The notes: generated by a model from the letters alone, not told the origin. Positions 46,189 to 55,520 are shown, counted from the stretch's first letter. The stretch: DNA of 64,000 bases from CAXXFQ01 sp963674475 (GCA_963674475.2 CAXXFQ010000024.1:310001-374000), one strand, 5' to 3'. Translations and numbers: made by a program.

Positions 46189-47118
46189 ATGAATCGGGGT
46201 AGCAAATTCTCTGGATTCACGTTGGTTGAACTCTTGGTGGTGATTGCCATCATCGGAATGTTGATCTCTCTTTTGTTTCCGGCCGTTCAGGCGGCTCGGG
46301 AAGCGGCTCGCCGGATGTCGTGCCAGAACCATTTTCATCAGATCGGTATTGCCGCTCATGGCTACCACGCCGCACATAGCCAGTTTCCGCCTGCCCGGCT
46401 GATGGTCGAATCCGACGAGGCGAACTGTCTGGCGGTCAACGGCTTTTTGGGATTTATCCTTCCGTATATCGAGCAAGATACCATCAACAATTTGTACGAC
46501 CCGGACAAGGGATATGATCACGCCGACAACCAACCGGCGGTCAACATGCCAATTCCTGTTTACCAGTGCCCATCAGTAGGCGGGGATCGGAAGATGGCGA
46601 TTTACAATTTGTTCGCGCCTCGTTATGGTGGAAAAGCCGATTTGGGGCACACCGGACAGGCTACCGATTATTTCGTGCCCCGTGCGATTCGTTTGGAAGA
46701 CGGTACCACAATCGAAGGGGCTTTAGGTAACGGTCAAATGGGAGACAAGTCGACCAGCATCGATCTTATTTCCGACGGAAGTTCATGTACCATCATGATT
46801 TTTGAGTCGGCGGGACGTCCGATCAACTACATCAACGGCTACGTGAATCCAAATCCGCCGGACAACTTTGGATGGTGGGGGCCCTGGGCCGGGAGCGTCG
46901 GGTTCATGATCCAACGCACTCAAGGAGACGGTACCACCATGCCCGGCGAGGAATTTTTCGGATGCAATAACCAACGTCATCCATTCAGCTTTCACGTAGG
47001 CGGGGTCAATATGGCCATGTGTGACGGCTCAGTCCAATTTCTGAGTGAAAAAATCGACTTTCAAACCTTCGTCTATTTGATTGACCGCGACGACGGTCAC
47101 GTAGTGGAAGGTTTTTAA
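46189..47118 (+). CDS. DUF1559 family prepilin-like protein
   Basis: 309 residues from the ATG at 46189, with AAAAGGA about nine bases upstream. GFTLVELLVVIAIIGMLISL is the prepilin-like signal, then AAREAARRMSCQNHFHQIGI, the DUF1559 body, and the C-terminal NMAMCDGSVQFLSEKI. It is 130 bases downstream of the ABC permease on the same strand, so it may belong to the same transcript. It is a different member from the one at 14929. Confidence 0.93.
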   Translation: MNRGSKFSGFTLVELLVVIAIIGMLISLLFPAVQAAREAARRMSCQNHFHQIGIAAHGYHAAHSQFPPARLMVESDEANCLAVNGFLGFILPYIEQDTINNLYDPDKGYDHADNQPAVNMPIPVYQCPSVGGDRKMAIYNLFAPRYGGKADLGHTGQATDYFVPRAIRLEDGTTIEGALGNGQMGDKSTSIDLISDGSSCTIMIFESAGRPINYINGYVNPNPPDNFGWWGPWAGSVGFMIQRTQGDGTTMPGEEFFGCNNQRHPFSFHVGGVNMAMCDGSVQFLSEKIDFQTFVYLIDRDDGHVVEGF

Positions 47119-47219
47119 GGCCAGGTAAGTAAGCGAAGACCTTTCCGGCTTCAACGGCGGCGATGCCAACCTGTGCCGCTATAGCGGTAACAACACTCCG
47201 GGCTACAACGACCCCACCT

Positions 47220-47634
47220 CTCCCCCCCTACCCCGCCTTCCGCTCGTACCAGCTCAAGACGCCACCGAGCCATTCGTGCCGAACCAACTCGCCAAGCTCA
47301 AGCGTCTCGACTTCATCCCGTGTCGTTTCGTCGAAGTTCGGCGGGCCGTGAGCCACGGCGGGCAATAGCGTGCGGCCTGACCGCTTTTGAAGGCTTACCA
47401 AGCGAAAAAATGTGCATGCCTCCGGCAGTCGGGCCTCCCGACACCGGTGCGGTCGACGGTGGTGGTAGTAATCGAGGTATTCGGATAGGATGTGCCGGAG
47501 GTGGTTTTCGCCGAAGATGAGGAATCGGTCGAGGCATTCTCGCTTGATCGAGCCGATAAATCGCTCGCAGTGGGCGTTCATGTTCGGCGAACGCGGCGGG
47601 ATCTTTATGGTTTTGAGACCTCCTGACCGGACCG
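47220..47634 (-). pseudogene. Integrase-core transposase, copy C: C-terminal part with insertion
   Basis: Encodes the end of the transposase from NAHCERFIGSIKREC to VLSWYERKAG. A string-of-hairpins repeat (47345-47442) interrupts it near YYHHRRPHR, kept in frame by chance. At 47634 the similarity stops (after CCGGACCGTT) and unrelated DNA begins; the N-terminal part resumes only at 48407. Confidence 0.85.
47345..47442 (+). repeat. String-of-hairpins repeat, type II, inside IS copy C
   Basis: Begins GCCGTG-AGC-CACGGC like type I, then has a long hairpin with GCGTGC and GCATGC arms, and ends GTCGGG-CCT-CCCGAC. The same type follows type I units at 63203-63301. It sits in the transposase gene of a different IS family from the other copies. 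Confidence 0.72.
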
Positions 47635-47770
47635 TTCTTTTGGCGCTTTTACAAAGTTCTTATTGGGCTATTGCTCAAGCGGGGGGACATTTCAGCTAGA
47701 TCGAAGAAGCTTTGATATTGATAAAAGACAATATTGGATAGATCGCGCAAAGGAGACGAAAAGACAATGA
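47635..47770 (+). pseudogene. C-terminal remnant of a toxin-like protein
   Basis: A frame entering from the IS junction reads FGAFTKFLLGYCSSGGTFQL then DRRSFDIDKRQYWIDRAKET and stops with TGA at 47768-47770. The stop overlaps the ATG of the immunity-like frame (ATGA). With an RHS remnant close by, this looks like the end of a polymorphic toxin. The toxin family is not recognised and no catalytic motif is visible in the short remnant. Confidence 0.5.
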
Positions 47771-48199
47771 TATATAATAGTATCCAAATTTTAATGGATA
47801 AACAGTTGTGGGTGGTTATTAGGCCTAAAGATGACTTGCCAAGCGTTCTATCTCGTTTAAAGGAGTTGGGGGATTGATGACTCTTCTGAGTTTGGGGAGT
47901 TCTTCAAAGAATATATAGTCACGTCAGTTGTTAGTCAGAATTCAAACGAAGAACTAATGGATTTGGCTTTACCAACACCTCAATTGTTGCGTGTGACTGA
48001 ATTTGTTCGAGAGGTGTTTGGCGTTCCAGATGCATATATCTGCTTAACATCAGCGGAAGGCGAAGGCTTTTATCTCTACAATAAAGATAATGGCTGTGTT
48101 TATGACGTGGATGTCGCTGACATAGATTTACTAATTATTGGGAGCTTGAAAGCTAAGTGGAATACCTTTTTCTCATTTATGGAGTGGTATCTAGGATAG
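47767..48199 (+). pseudogene. SUKH/SMI1-like immunity protein with one frameshift
   Basis: Starts MIYNSIQILMDKQLWVVIRP, runs to LSRLKELG, and then needs removal of one G in a run of five at about 47872 to continue as IDDSSEFGEFFKEYIVTSVV, through RVTEFVREVFGVPDAYICLT, to the end LKAKWNTFFSFMEWYL. The closing pattern (YDVDVADIDLLIIGSLKAKW) is typical of SMI1/KNR4-type immunity proteins. About 144 residues if restored. It is AT-rich compared with the flanking IS, indicating a foreign origin. Its ATGA overlap with the preceding frame supports a toxin/immunity pair. Confidence 0.65.
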
Positions 48200-48289
48200 C
48201 AGAAAAGCCGATGTCGGTTGGCAGGTTCTAGTGCAAAGAATACATCGTAGGCGACAAGAGGCAGAATGCCCAAAGAGAAGCAATATGGG

Positions 48290-48406
48290 ACGCCCTACAG
48301 ATGGCGTACTCCGGGCGACCAAGTTTAGGCGGCCGATGACATGACCGGTGGCGTCCTTTGGGGACTGGCGGACCATGAGGGGTCGATTCGGAGTATTATT
48401 GATAAT
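48290..48406 (+). pseudogene. RHS-repeat core remnant
   Basis: ADDMTGGVLWGLADHEGSIR followed by SIIDNS in one frame, preceded by GDQV and a one-base shift (GTTTAGGCG where GTTTTAGCG would read VLA). This is the classic RHS/YD-repeat stretch with DQVLA and LADHxGSxRxIxDN motifs. It stops at the IS junction at 48407. It may belong to the same lost toxin gene as 47635, although it now lies downstream of the immunity frame. Confidence 0.65.
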
Positions 48407-48524
48407 TCGGCAAGCGACTGCGCAGGATCTCGTTTTCCGCCTTGAGAAATTCGATCTGCTTGACCAACTCCGACTCGGTCGCCGCCGCCACCGCCAAAAA
48501 GACCGATTGAAAAATCGCCTTCAT
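48407..48524 (-). pseudogene. Integrase-core transposase, copy C: N-terminal part
   Basis: Encodes MKAIFQSVFLAVAAATESEL and the coiled-coil region up to the RLPK codons. The middle of the transposase is missing, replaced by the toxin/immunity/RHS segment. Confidence 0.85.
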
Positions 48525-48937
48525 CGTCTTGCCTCGCCTGGGGTTAACCGGATGACAAGCAATTGTACCCCACTGAAATCGCCGCCAAAAAAGGGGTTTG
48601 GCTGTTCTGGATGAGAGGCGATGGTTTTAGGTCAGTCTGACCCGACAAAAATGACAATTTGAATTCGCTCAAGTCGGGACCATCAGCAGACATGGAGACC
48701 GATGCTCTAAGAGGCGAGTTCTATCGCTCACGCTAGCGAAAAACTCGAGAAAAACGGCTCTACCCGTTTCGCGGCGCAAAGAAAAAGCCCGGAAAACCCA
48801 GGCTTTCGTGGAAAACTTTGCCTATCAGTACCCAAGTCCGTCGTACCAATATGGGCACCCCCATTTTTAGATCTTGCCCTAACTGTAGACAGCGTATAGA
48901 GATAGAAAACCACGCCTTCGGTCTACGGAACCGAAGG
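48525..48937. repeat. Leader repeat upstream of the transposase (copy C)
   Basis: Third copy of the leader, with CAATTGTACCCCACTGAAAT, CCCGACAAAAATGACAATTT and GTACCAATATGGGCACCC, ending in the hairpin repeat. It differs from copies A and B by a short deletion near 48590-48615. Confidence 0.75.
48915..48937. repeat. Dispersed hairpin repeat, copy 4
   Basis: Perfect CCTTCGGT-7 nt-ACCGAAGG with loop CTACGGA at the outer edge of the IS leader. Confidence 0.8.
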
Positions 48938-49042
48938 GTTTCTCGCTTCAGTTTCGACTGGAAATTATTCTCGCTTTCTCGTGAACAAAGGCGTTGGACT
49001 TATGCACCGATTCCGTACTGCCAAAAAATAATGCCGTGCAAT

Positions 49043-52000
49043 TTACTCGTTTTGGCGCGAAATTGTGGGCAAAACGAGTTTTTCTCCGATATGAACTACC
49101 GCCGGGCCTAGAAGTCCTGACGGGACCAGTTGGCGACCTGGAGCCGGTCCTTTGATTGTCCAGGTTTTACGAGCGTCTTCACTTTGTCTCGCATCGTATA
49201 CCAAACGGTTGAACCAGGTATTGGTTACCTCAATCGACAGTTTGTTCACGCCAGGCTTTACCATATCACTGATATCGAGACGATACGGCGCAGTCCAGAC
49301 ACATCCGATCTGCTTGCCATTGATTCGCACTACGGCAATATCCGCAACACGCCCGAGATCGAGCTGTATAGGCATGTCGACAACCTCCGGCTGCAAAGTG
49401 AACTCCGACAGGTATACAGCCGTACCAGAGAACGATTGCAGTTCAGCAGGAAGCCCCAGTTCCGTCCAGGACTTCAACTCGTCCACCTGTACCGTCTTGT
49501 TACCCCCGCTATCCGCGGGAAATTTTAGCGTCCAAGGACCATGCAGCGTGATGCTTTGCGGCATGCGACTTTCCCAACTCAACGTGGTTCCATCCTCCAG
49601 AACTGCACGATATCCGCCCGGCTTCCATGCCAGCAGACAGGCATCCTCACCGCCAATTGCCGTACATGCCGGAAAGGGCACAACGGTTGGATCAAACAGC
49701 GAGAGTGGCTCGCCTTCCCATGCTTCGAGTTGTTTTTCTGTAGCGTCCGACAGACGTAAAACTACCGATATCCGCTTCCGGGTCTTCGGTGCGGGATCAC
49801 GGCCCGCCCAGTCGTTACTTGCCCGGATTACGTTCGTGCCACTTGCCAGATCACGCCGCACAAGATCGGTCACATCCATGCAGCGATCCGGGGTCGCAAG
49901 ATCGCCGTAGCTGGCGGAAAGTACCTGCGGACCGTTTGCGACCGTGTGGGATGTCTGCGCGTCGACCACGGTTGTGCCATTATAATCGACTTGCACGATG
50001 CGGTTTGATGTCGCGACATCCTGATGATTAAACACCACGAACGTCGATCCCGACGGCGGAAGATCGAGTGCAACCAAACTCGTTTTGTTTTCACGGGCCA
50101 CGAAGCCTGCCGGTGTAGCGGTACCGGTCATCGGGTCCCATAACTCGACCGTGCCAGTTGAACGGAACCTGATCGTCCCCTGGAACCCTTGTTGTGCCGG
50201 AGCCGCGATGAAATACCAATCGGCACCATCCACCTGACGGTGTGTCCAAACAAAGCCTTCACCTTCAACATCCGGACCAATATTCATTTCTGCCAATGCT
50301 TCATCGAGGGTCATGCCCGATATCACGCAGCCCTTTCCGACACGTCGCACACGATCGCTCGTGCCTTTGCAATTAGGTCCCCAAAGCGTTGCGACCGCAT
50401 CATGAAAACGGTTTTCCGCCTCGGAACCGCCGCGCAATGTGGCAAGTCCCTGCGGACGTTCACCGACAATTATCGCACCTTCATTCACCAGCGACACCAG
50501 ATGCTGCAGTGTGTCAGGCAGCATTCGCTGACAATCACGCAGCCACAACAGGCGATAACTCAAGCCCTCAGGTGTAACCAGTTTTCCGTTCGCCACCGAC
50601 AGACGATTCAGCAGGATGTCGGGGTTACAATAGTCGTATTTATATCCGGCCGGAAACGCTGCATGCTGGCTTGGCTTGTGGTCTTGCTCATCACCTAGAT
50701 ACCATAAGACATCCGAAGTCGGATATCCCCGTTCCAACAGGTAGCTGCATCGGGCCAGATAGTCCGTAAATTTCGGCATGTGCTTCCACCAGGTCTGGCC
50801 TCGCAGGAAAGGTGTACCAATACCCGACCCGAACGACGTTCCCGGCGGCAGGAAATCGGTACGAGGATTATGCGTGTAGGTATGAAACACCAGATGTGTC
50901 ACCCCCTCGGCGAGGTGCATGTCGGCAATATGCTTCAACATGCCGGGGTGTTCGTTCCATGTAAGATCTAACGACGTAAAGGCTTCGGCCGCCACACGCG
51001 GCTTTCCGTAAAGTCGTGCCGCCGAAACACACGGCTTCACTGGCTTGAAATCGAAACTTCCGACAAAGCCCTCGGATCGTGGCTGCCAGAATTCGCACAT
51101 TGGCACATCGGCATGTTTGTAATACTCGAGAATATCGCCGGGAAAGACATCACCGGAAGCCGTCTCGAACGAAATCGTCAAACCGTTTTCATGCCCCAGT
51201 TCGGCCATGCGTCCGAAGAAGTTTTCGACCAAAAGGTCGTTGATCGTTGAGCGCCAGTCGCGCAGGAAACGTGTCGTGGTTTCCGGATCTTCGATAACGT
51301 AGCCTGCCAGCGCCGGGAGCCACGTTCGCAGCCGATAACCACGAAGTTGGTCGAAGTAGCGTTCCATGTCAGGCGTCCATGTCTGGGTTTCACATTCCCA
51401 GCTATCGAGCAACATGCCCTGTAGCATACCGTCGGCAAGCAATCCACCTTTTCCAGCCAAACGTCCGATATAACCGGCAAAGTGTGCTTCCGCCCCAGCC
51501 GGAGAAAGCTTGTCGCATTCCCATCCAGTTCCCTCGGGCGGAGCCGGACCATTCCGCTTACCTGTGTTGACATGTCCCCAGCGTAATATTGTCCAGCGAC
51601 CTTCCGGTGCGTCCCAATGGAGCGTTCCCTGCTTGTCCAGACTGCCCGAAAGATCGACGATAGTAGTTGGGGCAATCCACGCCGATTTCGACTGATGGGG
51701 ATGCGGCAATCGATCCAGCCCCCGTAAAACCCAGGCGGCTTCGGCTTCCCAGTTGTTTTTGCGTGCCGCGGTAAATAGCTGGATATAGGGAAATGCCATC
51801 GTGTGCTGATGGTCGATTGTGATTCGATAGGTCTTTGAGGACACCTCCGAACAGGCGAGTGAAATCGGCTTGTTGCCCTGCCAGTTGCTCTGGGGCATTT
51901 TCTGTTGCGAAACCGTTTGCATTCCATCCGGCAAAACGGCCTCGACATGGATCGTCACGCCGGGCTCATAGCACCAGCTATGATTGAAACTCTGAACTGG

Positions 52001-52774
52001 CGGTAATTCGATCGTTCGGAGCGTTACCGGCTCTTCGAACGTAACTTCCACCCAAGCCGGCTCCTCGCCCTGCTCCAGACGGATTTGTGCCCCGGCTTCT
52101 TTACGCAGGCATGATTCCCAGGCAAGGTCTTCACGATTGGTCTTGATTGAAGTCGGTATTAGTGCTTTGCCGGTATCGCCTTCCGGCGTGGGAAAAGCGA
52201 TCACCGCGACATCACGATAATCACGCCAGTCCTCGTTGCTTGGCTGCGGTCGAAACAGTTCGACGCTCACCGACTTACCGCCCAACAGATCGGTTCGACT
52301 CCAGACAAGATGCCGCATCGCCTTTTCAGGCAAGATCCAGGGGCCACCGGACATCGCCCAACCGGGACAGTTCTGCATGGTGAAACGTAGTCCAAGCCGC
52401 TTGCACTCGTCGGCCAGATGAACCACGGCCTCGTCCCAGGATTCACTTAGACACTTGATCTGCGGCTCGACGCCTGGCCACGGACCACCGAACTGACCAT
52501 GAAAAAACTGGACGCCCTCGATGCCTGCTTTGCTGATCGCTTCCAGATCGGCCGTAATCCCCTCCGGGTTGACATTTCCGCCGATAAAATGGAACCAGGT
52601 TTCCGGGTGAAATACCTGTGCCGGCTTATTGAAAGCGGCGAAATCCTTCTCACTGATTGCTCCTTGCAAAACAGCGATATCGGGAACCACTTTTGGTCGG
52701 TCGCTTGCGAGAACCTGCCTCGATGCACACAACAGCACTATGACAATCAAGCACCGTAAACACCGCAAGCCCAT
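49043..52774 (-). CDS. GH106-like alpha-L-rhamnosidase, secreted
   Basis: 1243 residues from the ATG at 52774. Signal peptide GLRCLRCLIVIVLLCASRQV. The catalytic part opens with AQVFHPETWFHFIGGNVNPE, DLEAISKAGIEGVQFFHGQF and LADECKRLGLRFTMQNCPGW, the pattern of large family-106 rhamnosidases (TIM barrel with accessory beta domains). GLTISFETASGDVFPGDILEY and VTHLVFHTYTHNPRTDF lie in the barrel. The C-terminal galactose-binding-like domain ends in LSIEVTNTWFNRLVYD. It probably removes rhamnose from pectin-like or algal polysaccharides outside the cell. No companion transporter is nearby. Confidence 0.85.
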   Translation of the reverse strand: MGLRCLRCLIVIVLLCASRQVLASDRPKVVPDIAVLQGAISEKDFAAFNKPAQVFHPETWFHFIGGNVNPEGITADLEAISKAGIEGVQFFHGQFGGPWPGVEPQIKCLSESWDEAVVHLADECKRLGLRFTMQNCPGWAMSGGPWILPEKAMRHLVWSRTDLLGGKSVSVELFRPQPSNEDWRDYRDVAVIAFPTPEGDTGKALIPTSIKTNREDLAWESCLRKEAGAQIRLEQGEEPAWVEVTFEEPVTLRTIELPPVQSFNHSWCYEPGVTIHVEAVLPDGMQTVSQQKMPQSNWQGNKPISLACSEVSSKTYRITIDHQHTMAFPYIQLFTAARKNNWEAEAAWVLRGLDRLPHPHQSKSAWIAPTTIVDLSGSLDKQGTLHWDAPEGRWTILRWGHVNTGKRNGPAPPEGTGWECDKLSPAGAEAHFAGYIGRLAGKGGLLADGMLQGMLLDSWECETQTWTPDMERYFDQLRGYRLRTWLPALAGYVIEDPETTTRFLRDWRSTINDLLVENFFGRMAELGHENGLTISFETASGDVFPGDILEYYKHADVPMCEFWQPRSEGFVGSFDFKPVKPCVSAARLYGKPRVAAEAFTSLDLTWNEHPGMLKHIADMHLAEGVTHLVFHTYTHNPRTDFLPPGTSFGSGIGTPFLRGQTWWKHMPKFTDYLARCSYLLERGYPTSDVLWYLGDEQDHKPSQHAAFPAGYKYDYCNPDILLNRLSVANGKLVTPEGLSYRLLWLRDCQRMLPDTLQHLVSLVNEGAIIVGERPQGLATLRGGSEAENRFHDAVATLWGPNCKGTSDRVRRVGKGCVISGMTLDEALAEMNIGPDVEGEGFVWTHRQVDGADWYFIAAPAQQGFQGTIRFRSTGTVELWDPMTGTATPAGFVARENKTSLVALDLPPSGSTFVVFNHQDVATSNRIVQVDYNGTTVVDAQTSHTVANGPQVLSASYGDLATPDRCMDVTDLVRRDLASGTNVIRASNDWAGRDPAPKTRKRISVVLRLSDATEKQLEAWEGEPLSLFDPTVVPFPACTAIGGEDACLLAWKPGGYRAVLEDGTTLSWESRMPQSITLHGPWTLKFPADSGGNKTVQVDELKSWTELGLPAELQSFSGTAVYLSEFTLQPEVVDMPIQLDLGRVADIAVVRINGKQIGCVWTAPYRLDISDMVKPGVNKLSIEVTNTWFNRLVYDARQSEDARKTWTIKGPAPGRQLVPSGLLGPAVVHIGEKLVLPTISRQNE

Positions 52775-53228
52775 CAAAATACCAGTGTGATTTCTGCAAA
52801 TGATATTGTGTAGAAACAGCTGATGAATATCGGTATCGACGACACCTTTTGTATACGAGATTCGCAATACCTCCTTTATTTTTGACACTTTTTTCCTTTT
52901 TCTTGAATAATTTATGGTTCATCACACAAGTTGAGGTGCCCCATTAAAAGCGGATACAGGGGCAGAGGTGGGGTATGCAGCTATTCGCATTGCTTTGGCC
53001 TCGAAGCGGTTAGTGACAAGGTAGTTGAGCGATGCGTAATATCTCCTGCAATTGTAATACATTTCGATGTAATAGTAAAGGTTTCGCTTCGCATTTTCAC
53101 GAGTGGCATAGCGATAGTAACGAGTCCGTTCGGTTTTCAGTTTTGCGTATGAACCGGTATTAAAAAAATCTTGCTTTTCTGCAAAAAAACACTTTAATTA
53201 TCAAGTACGTAACAGCTGTGAACAGCGA
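52775..53228. other. Non-coding stretch
   Basis: About 450 bases between the rhamnosidase and an AraC fragment. No protein-like frame. TGAGGTGCCC occurs at 52931 and again at 53714, flanking the AraC remnant as a possible short direct repeat. Confidence 0.4.
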
Positions 53229-53648
53229 ATGATGAATGGCTATCGTCCCGCCGACATCACTTTCGATGAACCGGTATGTGTGATGGCACGGAGCTCGACC
53301 GATGTGCTGGCCATTGACGACGAAGACGTCAGAGCCGCCTTGCGTTTCATTCGCCAGCACGCCTGCGAGGGGATCCTGGTAAGCGACGTACTCAAGGACG
53401 TGGCGGTTTCGCACGCTACGCTGAAACGGAAATTTAACGAGTTGTTAGGCAGGTCGCCCAAGGCCGAGATCATTCGCGTACAACTCCAGCGAGTCAAGGA
53501 ATTGTTGGCCACCAATGAATTGCCACTCTTGAAGATCGCGAATCTGGCTGGCTTCAACAGCGTCGAGTGTATGTGCAGGTTGTTCAAAAAGAAAAACGGA
53601 CAAACGCTTGGGCAGTATCGCGCCGCTAACCGGAGTCGAGTGTACTGA
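53229..53648 (+). pseudogene. C-terminal remnant of a XylR-type regulator
   Basis: 139 codons encode only the DNA-binding end of a XylR/AraC regulator: DVRAALRFIRQHACEGILVS, the first HTH (VSDVLKDVAVSHATLKRKFN), KAEIIRVQLQRVKELLATNE, the second HTH (PLLKIANLAGFNSVECMCRL) and GQTLGQYRAANRS. The sensor domain is missing and upstream DNA is not coding. It may once have controlled the rhamnosidase. Confidence 0.75.
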
Positions 53649-53895
53649 AGGGCATTGCATGAGCTTAGCGTGCAGTCACAATAATATTTCAGGGTAGAAG
53701 TATTTGAGTTCTGAGGTGCCCTACTGATGGTGGACTTCGGTCGACCAAATCTTGACGGTCCGACGACAAACTACCTCGACGTCTTCTCGCAGGCACAAAC
53801 CCACTCGACCGTGGGATGCCGACGTCGAGGCGTACAACAACCTACCCTCACTGGCATGAACCGTCAGCTGGGTGATTTTGAGTGAAGGCCCAACA

Positions 53896-53926
53896 CCCCC
53901 CCTACCCCGCCTTACGCTCGTACCAG
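53896..53926 (-). repeat. Sliver of the integrase-core IS (left end)
   Basis: CCCCCCTACCCCGCCTTACG followed by CTCGTACCAG matches the transposase 3' end of copies A to C. It stops where the next IS begins, so an IS407-type element landed in or beside a further copy. Confidence 0.65.
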
Positions 53927-53970
53927 TGACCGGCTTTAATTTTCTGTACCAGGGGTTATGAGAGTTTCGG

Positions 53971-54867
53971 TTAGGTAACGGGTAATGGGTCAGATTTCGG
54001 GCTGTGCTGCTGGAGTGAGGGCGTAGCCCGAACGGAAGCGGCACAGCCCGCTGCAAATTTCGACGGGGATTGGTAGCCCAACGAACCGTGTGGCCGAACG
54101 TGGTTGTAGTCTTCCTGCCAGGCTTTGGCCAATCGCCGGGCAGCTTGGAGATTCTCAAATTCCTCACGAGCCAGAAGCTCGTCTCGAAGCCGACAATGGA
54201 AGCTTTCGGCATAGCCGTTTTCCCATGGGCTGCCTGGTGCTACGTAGAGCGTCTTCACGTCTACTCGCTCCAACCATTCTCGAACCGTCTTGGCGATGAA
54301 CTCCGGGCCATTGTCGCTACGAATATTTCTTGGCACGCCTCGCATCGCAAAAAGTTCGGCCAGCGTATCGATCACATCTTCCGAGGTAATGCTGCCAGCC
54401 ACTTTCAACGCTAAACACTCTCTTGTGAATTCATCAATGATCGACAGCCACTTTAGCGAACGCCCACTCGTCGTCCGATCAAAGATGAAATCCCATGTCC
54501 ACACGTGGTCCTTATACTCTGCACGACGGCGATGACAAGCGTTCTCACCCGAGCCTAATCGTCGTCGTTTCCGCTGTTTTTGAGGCACTTTCAGCCCCTC
54601 TCGACGCCACAGACGGTAAACCCTTGTGAAGCTCGCTCGCCAACCTTCGGCTTGCAGCAACGCGCTGATCCGACGATAGCCGAAACGAGGACGCCCGCTA
54701 ACAAGTTCAAGCATCCGATCAACCAAACGCGGTTCATCGTCGCGCGGCTTCGTCTCGTAACGCTGTGTGCTACGAGGCTGCTTCAAGGCTCGGCAAGCTC
54801 GACGCTCGCTCACGCCGTGCTTCCCTTTGAGCTTTATTACCGTCTCACGTTTCCGAGAGGGGCTCAC
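53971..54867 (-). CDS. IS3-family (IS407-like) transposase OrfB
   Basis: 298 residues. HTH_21-like ERRACRALKQPRSTQRYETK, then RFGYRRISALLQAEGW, and the rve core with DDE positions in VWTWDFIFDRTTSGR, RNIRSDNGPEFIAKTVREWL and PWENGYAESFHCRLRDELL. The end SLGYQSPSKFAAGC is standard. It appears intact, unlike most transposases in this window. Confidence 0.92.
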   Translation of the reverse strand: MSPSRKRETVIKLKGKHGVSERRACRALKQPRSTQRYETKPRDDEPRLVDRMLELVSGRPRFGYRRISALLQAEGWRASFTRVYRLWRREGLKVPQKQRKRRRLGSGENACHRRRAEYKDHVWTWDFIFDRTTSGRSLKWLSIIDEFTRECLALKVAGSITSEDVIDTLAELFAMRGVPRNIRSDNGPEFIAKTVREWLERVDVKTLYVAPGSPWENGYAESFHCRLRDELLAREEFENLQAARRLAKAWQEDYNHVRPHGSLGYQSPSKFAAGCAASVRATPSLQQHSPKSDPLPVT

Positions 54868-55151
54868 AAGTTTCCCTCTGCCACATCCCGAAGTATCTGG
54901 ATATCCAGGGCTTGGTCAGCCACCAGACGCTTCAAACGCTTGTTCTCCTGTTCCAGTTCTTTCAGCCGCTTCGCCTCTTCGGCCTTCATTCCACCGTACT
55001 GCTGCCGCCAGCGATGAAACGTCTGCTCACAGATTTCCAAGGCTTGGCACGCTTCGCCGATCGTCTTGCCCGAGTTGAGCATCGCGTCCGCGTCACGAAG
55101 CTTCCTGATAATCTGCTCCGGCGTATGTCGCTTCCCGCGATTCTTCTTCAT
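54864..55151 (-). CDS. IS3-family (IS407-like) OrfA
   Basis: 95 residues from the ATG at 55151, with AAGGAG about ten bases upstream. HTH HTPEQIIRKLRDADAMLNSG and CEQTFHRWRQQYGGMKAEEA, then the leucine zipper LKELEQENKRLKRLVADQAL. It overlaps orfB by four bases, giving the usual frameshift or coupled OrfAB. Confidence 0.92.
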   Translation of the reverse strand: MKKNRGKRHTPEQIIRKLRDADAMLNSGKTIGEACQALEICEQTFHRWRQQYGGMKAEEAKRLKELEQENKRLKRLVADQALDIQILRDVAEGNL

Positions 55152-55206
55152 CGAAAGTCTCCTTGTCAAAACGGTGACCTGCTCCCCGAATCTTGGTCCA
55201 TGCGGA

Positions 55207-55237
55207 ATGTCAGGAATTTTGGTATTCTGACATTTTT
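55207..55237. repeat. Inverted repeat followed by T-run
   Basis: ATGTCAG and CTGACAT arms of seven bases around a 13-base loop, followed by five T. It could be a weak terminator or the outer end of the next IS. AGGAGG follows at 55241 before the ATG of the next orfA. Confidence 0.4.
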
Positions 55238-55255
55238 AAAAGGAGGATTTGGACC

Positions 55256-55520
55256 ATGAAAAAACGGTATACGGCAGTAGCAGATTGCGTTTGCTCTTCG
55301 GCAGGCCGAATCGGGCACGGCGGTGGCTGAGATGGTTCGCAAGATGGGGATTGCAGAGCTGACATTTTATCGCTGGAAGAAAAAATACGCCGGTCTGGGT
55401 GTGGCGGAGCTTCGCCGATTGAAGCAGCTTGAGGAAGAGAACCGCAAGCTCAAGGAGTTAGTGGCTGACTTGAGCTTGGACAAGCAGATTCTTCAGGACG
55501 TGTTGTCAAAAAAACTCTGA
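55256..55520 (+). pseudogene. IS3-family OrfA, second type, frameshifted
   Basis: The ATG at 55256 has a good AGGAGG site but its frame dies after 24 codons. The protein resumes one frame over with AVAEMVRKMGIAELTFYRWK and continues as KKYAGLGVAELRRLKQLEEE, RKLKELVADLSLDKQILQDV to a stop at 55520. The expected link (IAFALRQAESGT) is readable in the shifted frame. This is a different IS3 lineage from the neighbour on the minus strand. Confidence 0.8.

Larger units (their letters stand above)
53927..55200 (-). mobile_element. IS3-family element, IS407-like group
   Basis: Contains intact orfA and orfB overlapping by four bases. The ends are not sharply defined: the left starts near TGACCGGCTTTAA, and the right lies before the inverted repeat ATGTCAG...CTGACAT at 55207-55233. 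Distinct from the IS3-type copies with TGGTCTGG ends. Confidence 0.8.

Noticed and set aside
49046..49085. CTCGTTTTG/CAAAACGAG stem followed by T-run as a plus-strand terminator
   Set aside because: It overlaps the end of the rhamnosidase coding sequence and no plus-strand gene ends there; the loop is long and the stem AT-rich.
52931..53724. TGAGGTGCCC direct repeats around the AraC remnant as ends of a mobile element
   Set aside because: Ten bases only, and no transposase or inverted repeat lies between; too weak to call.
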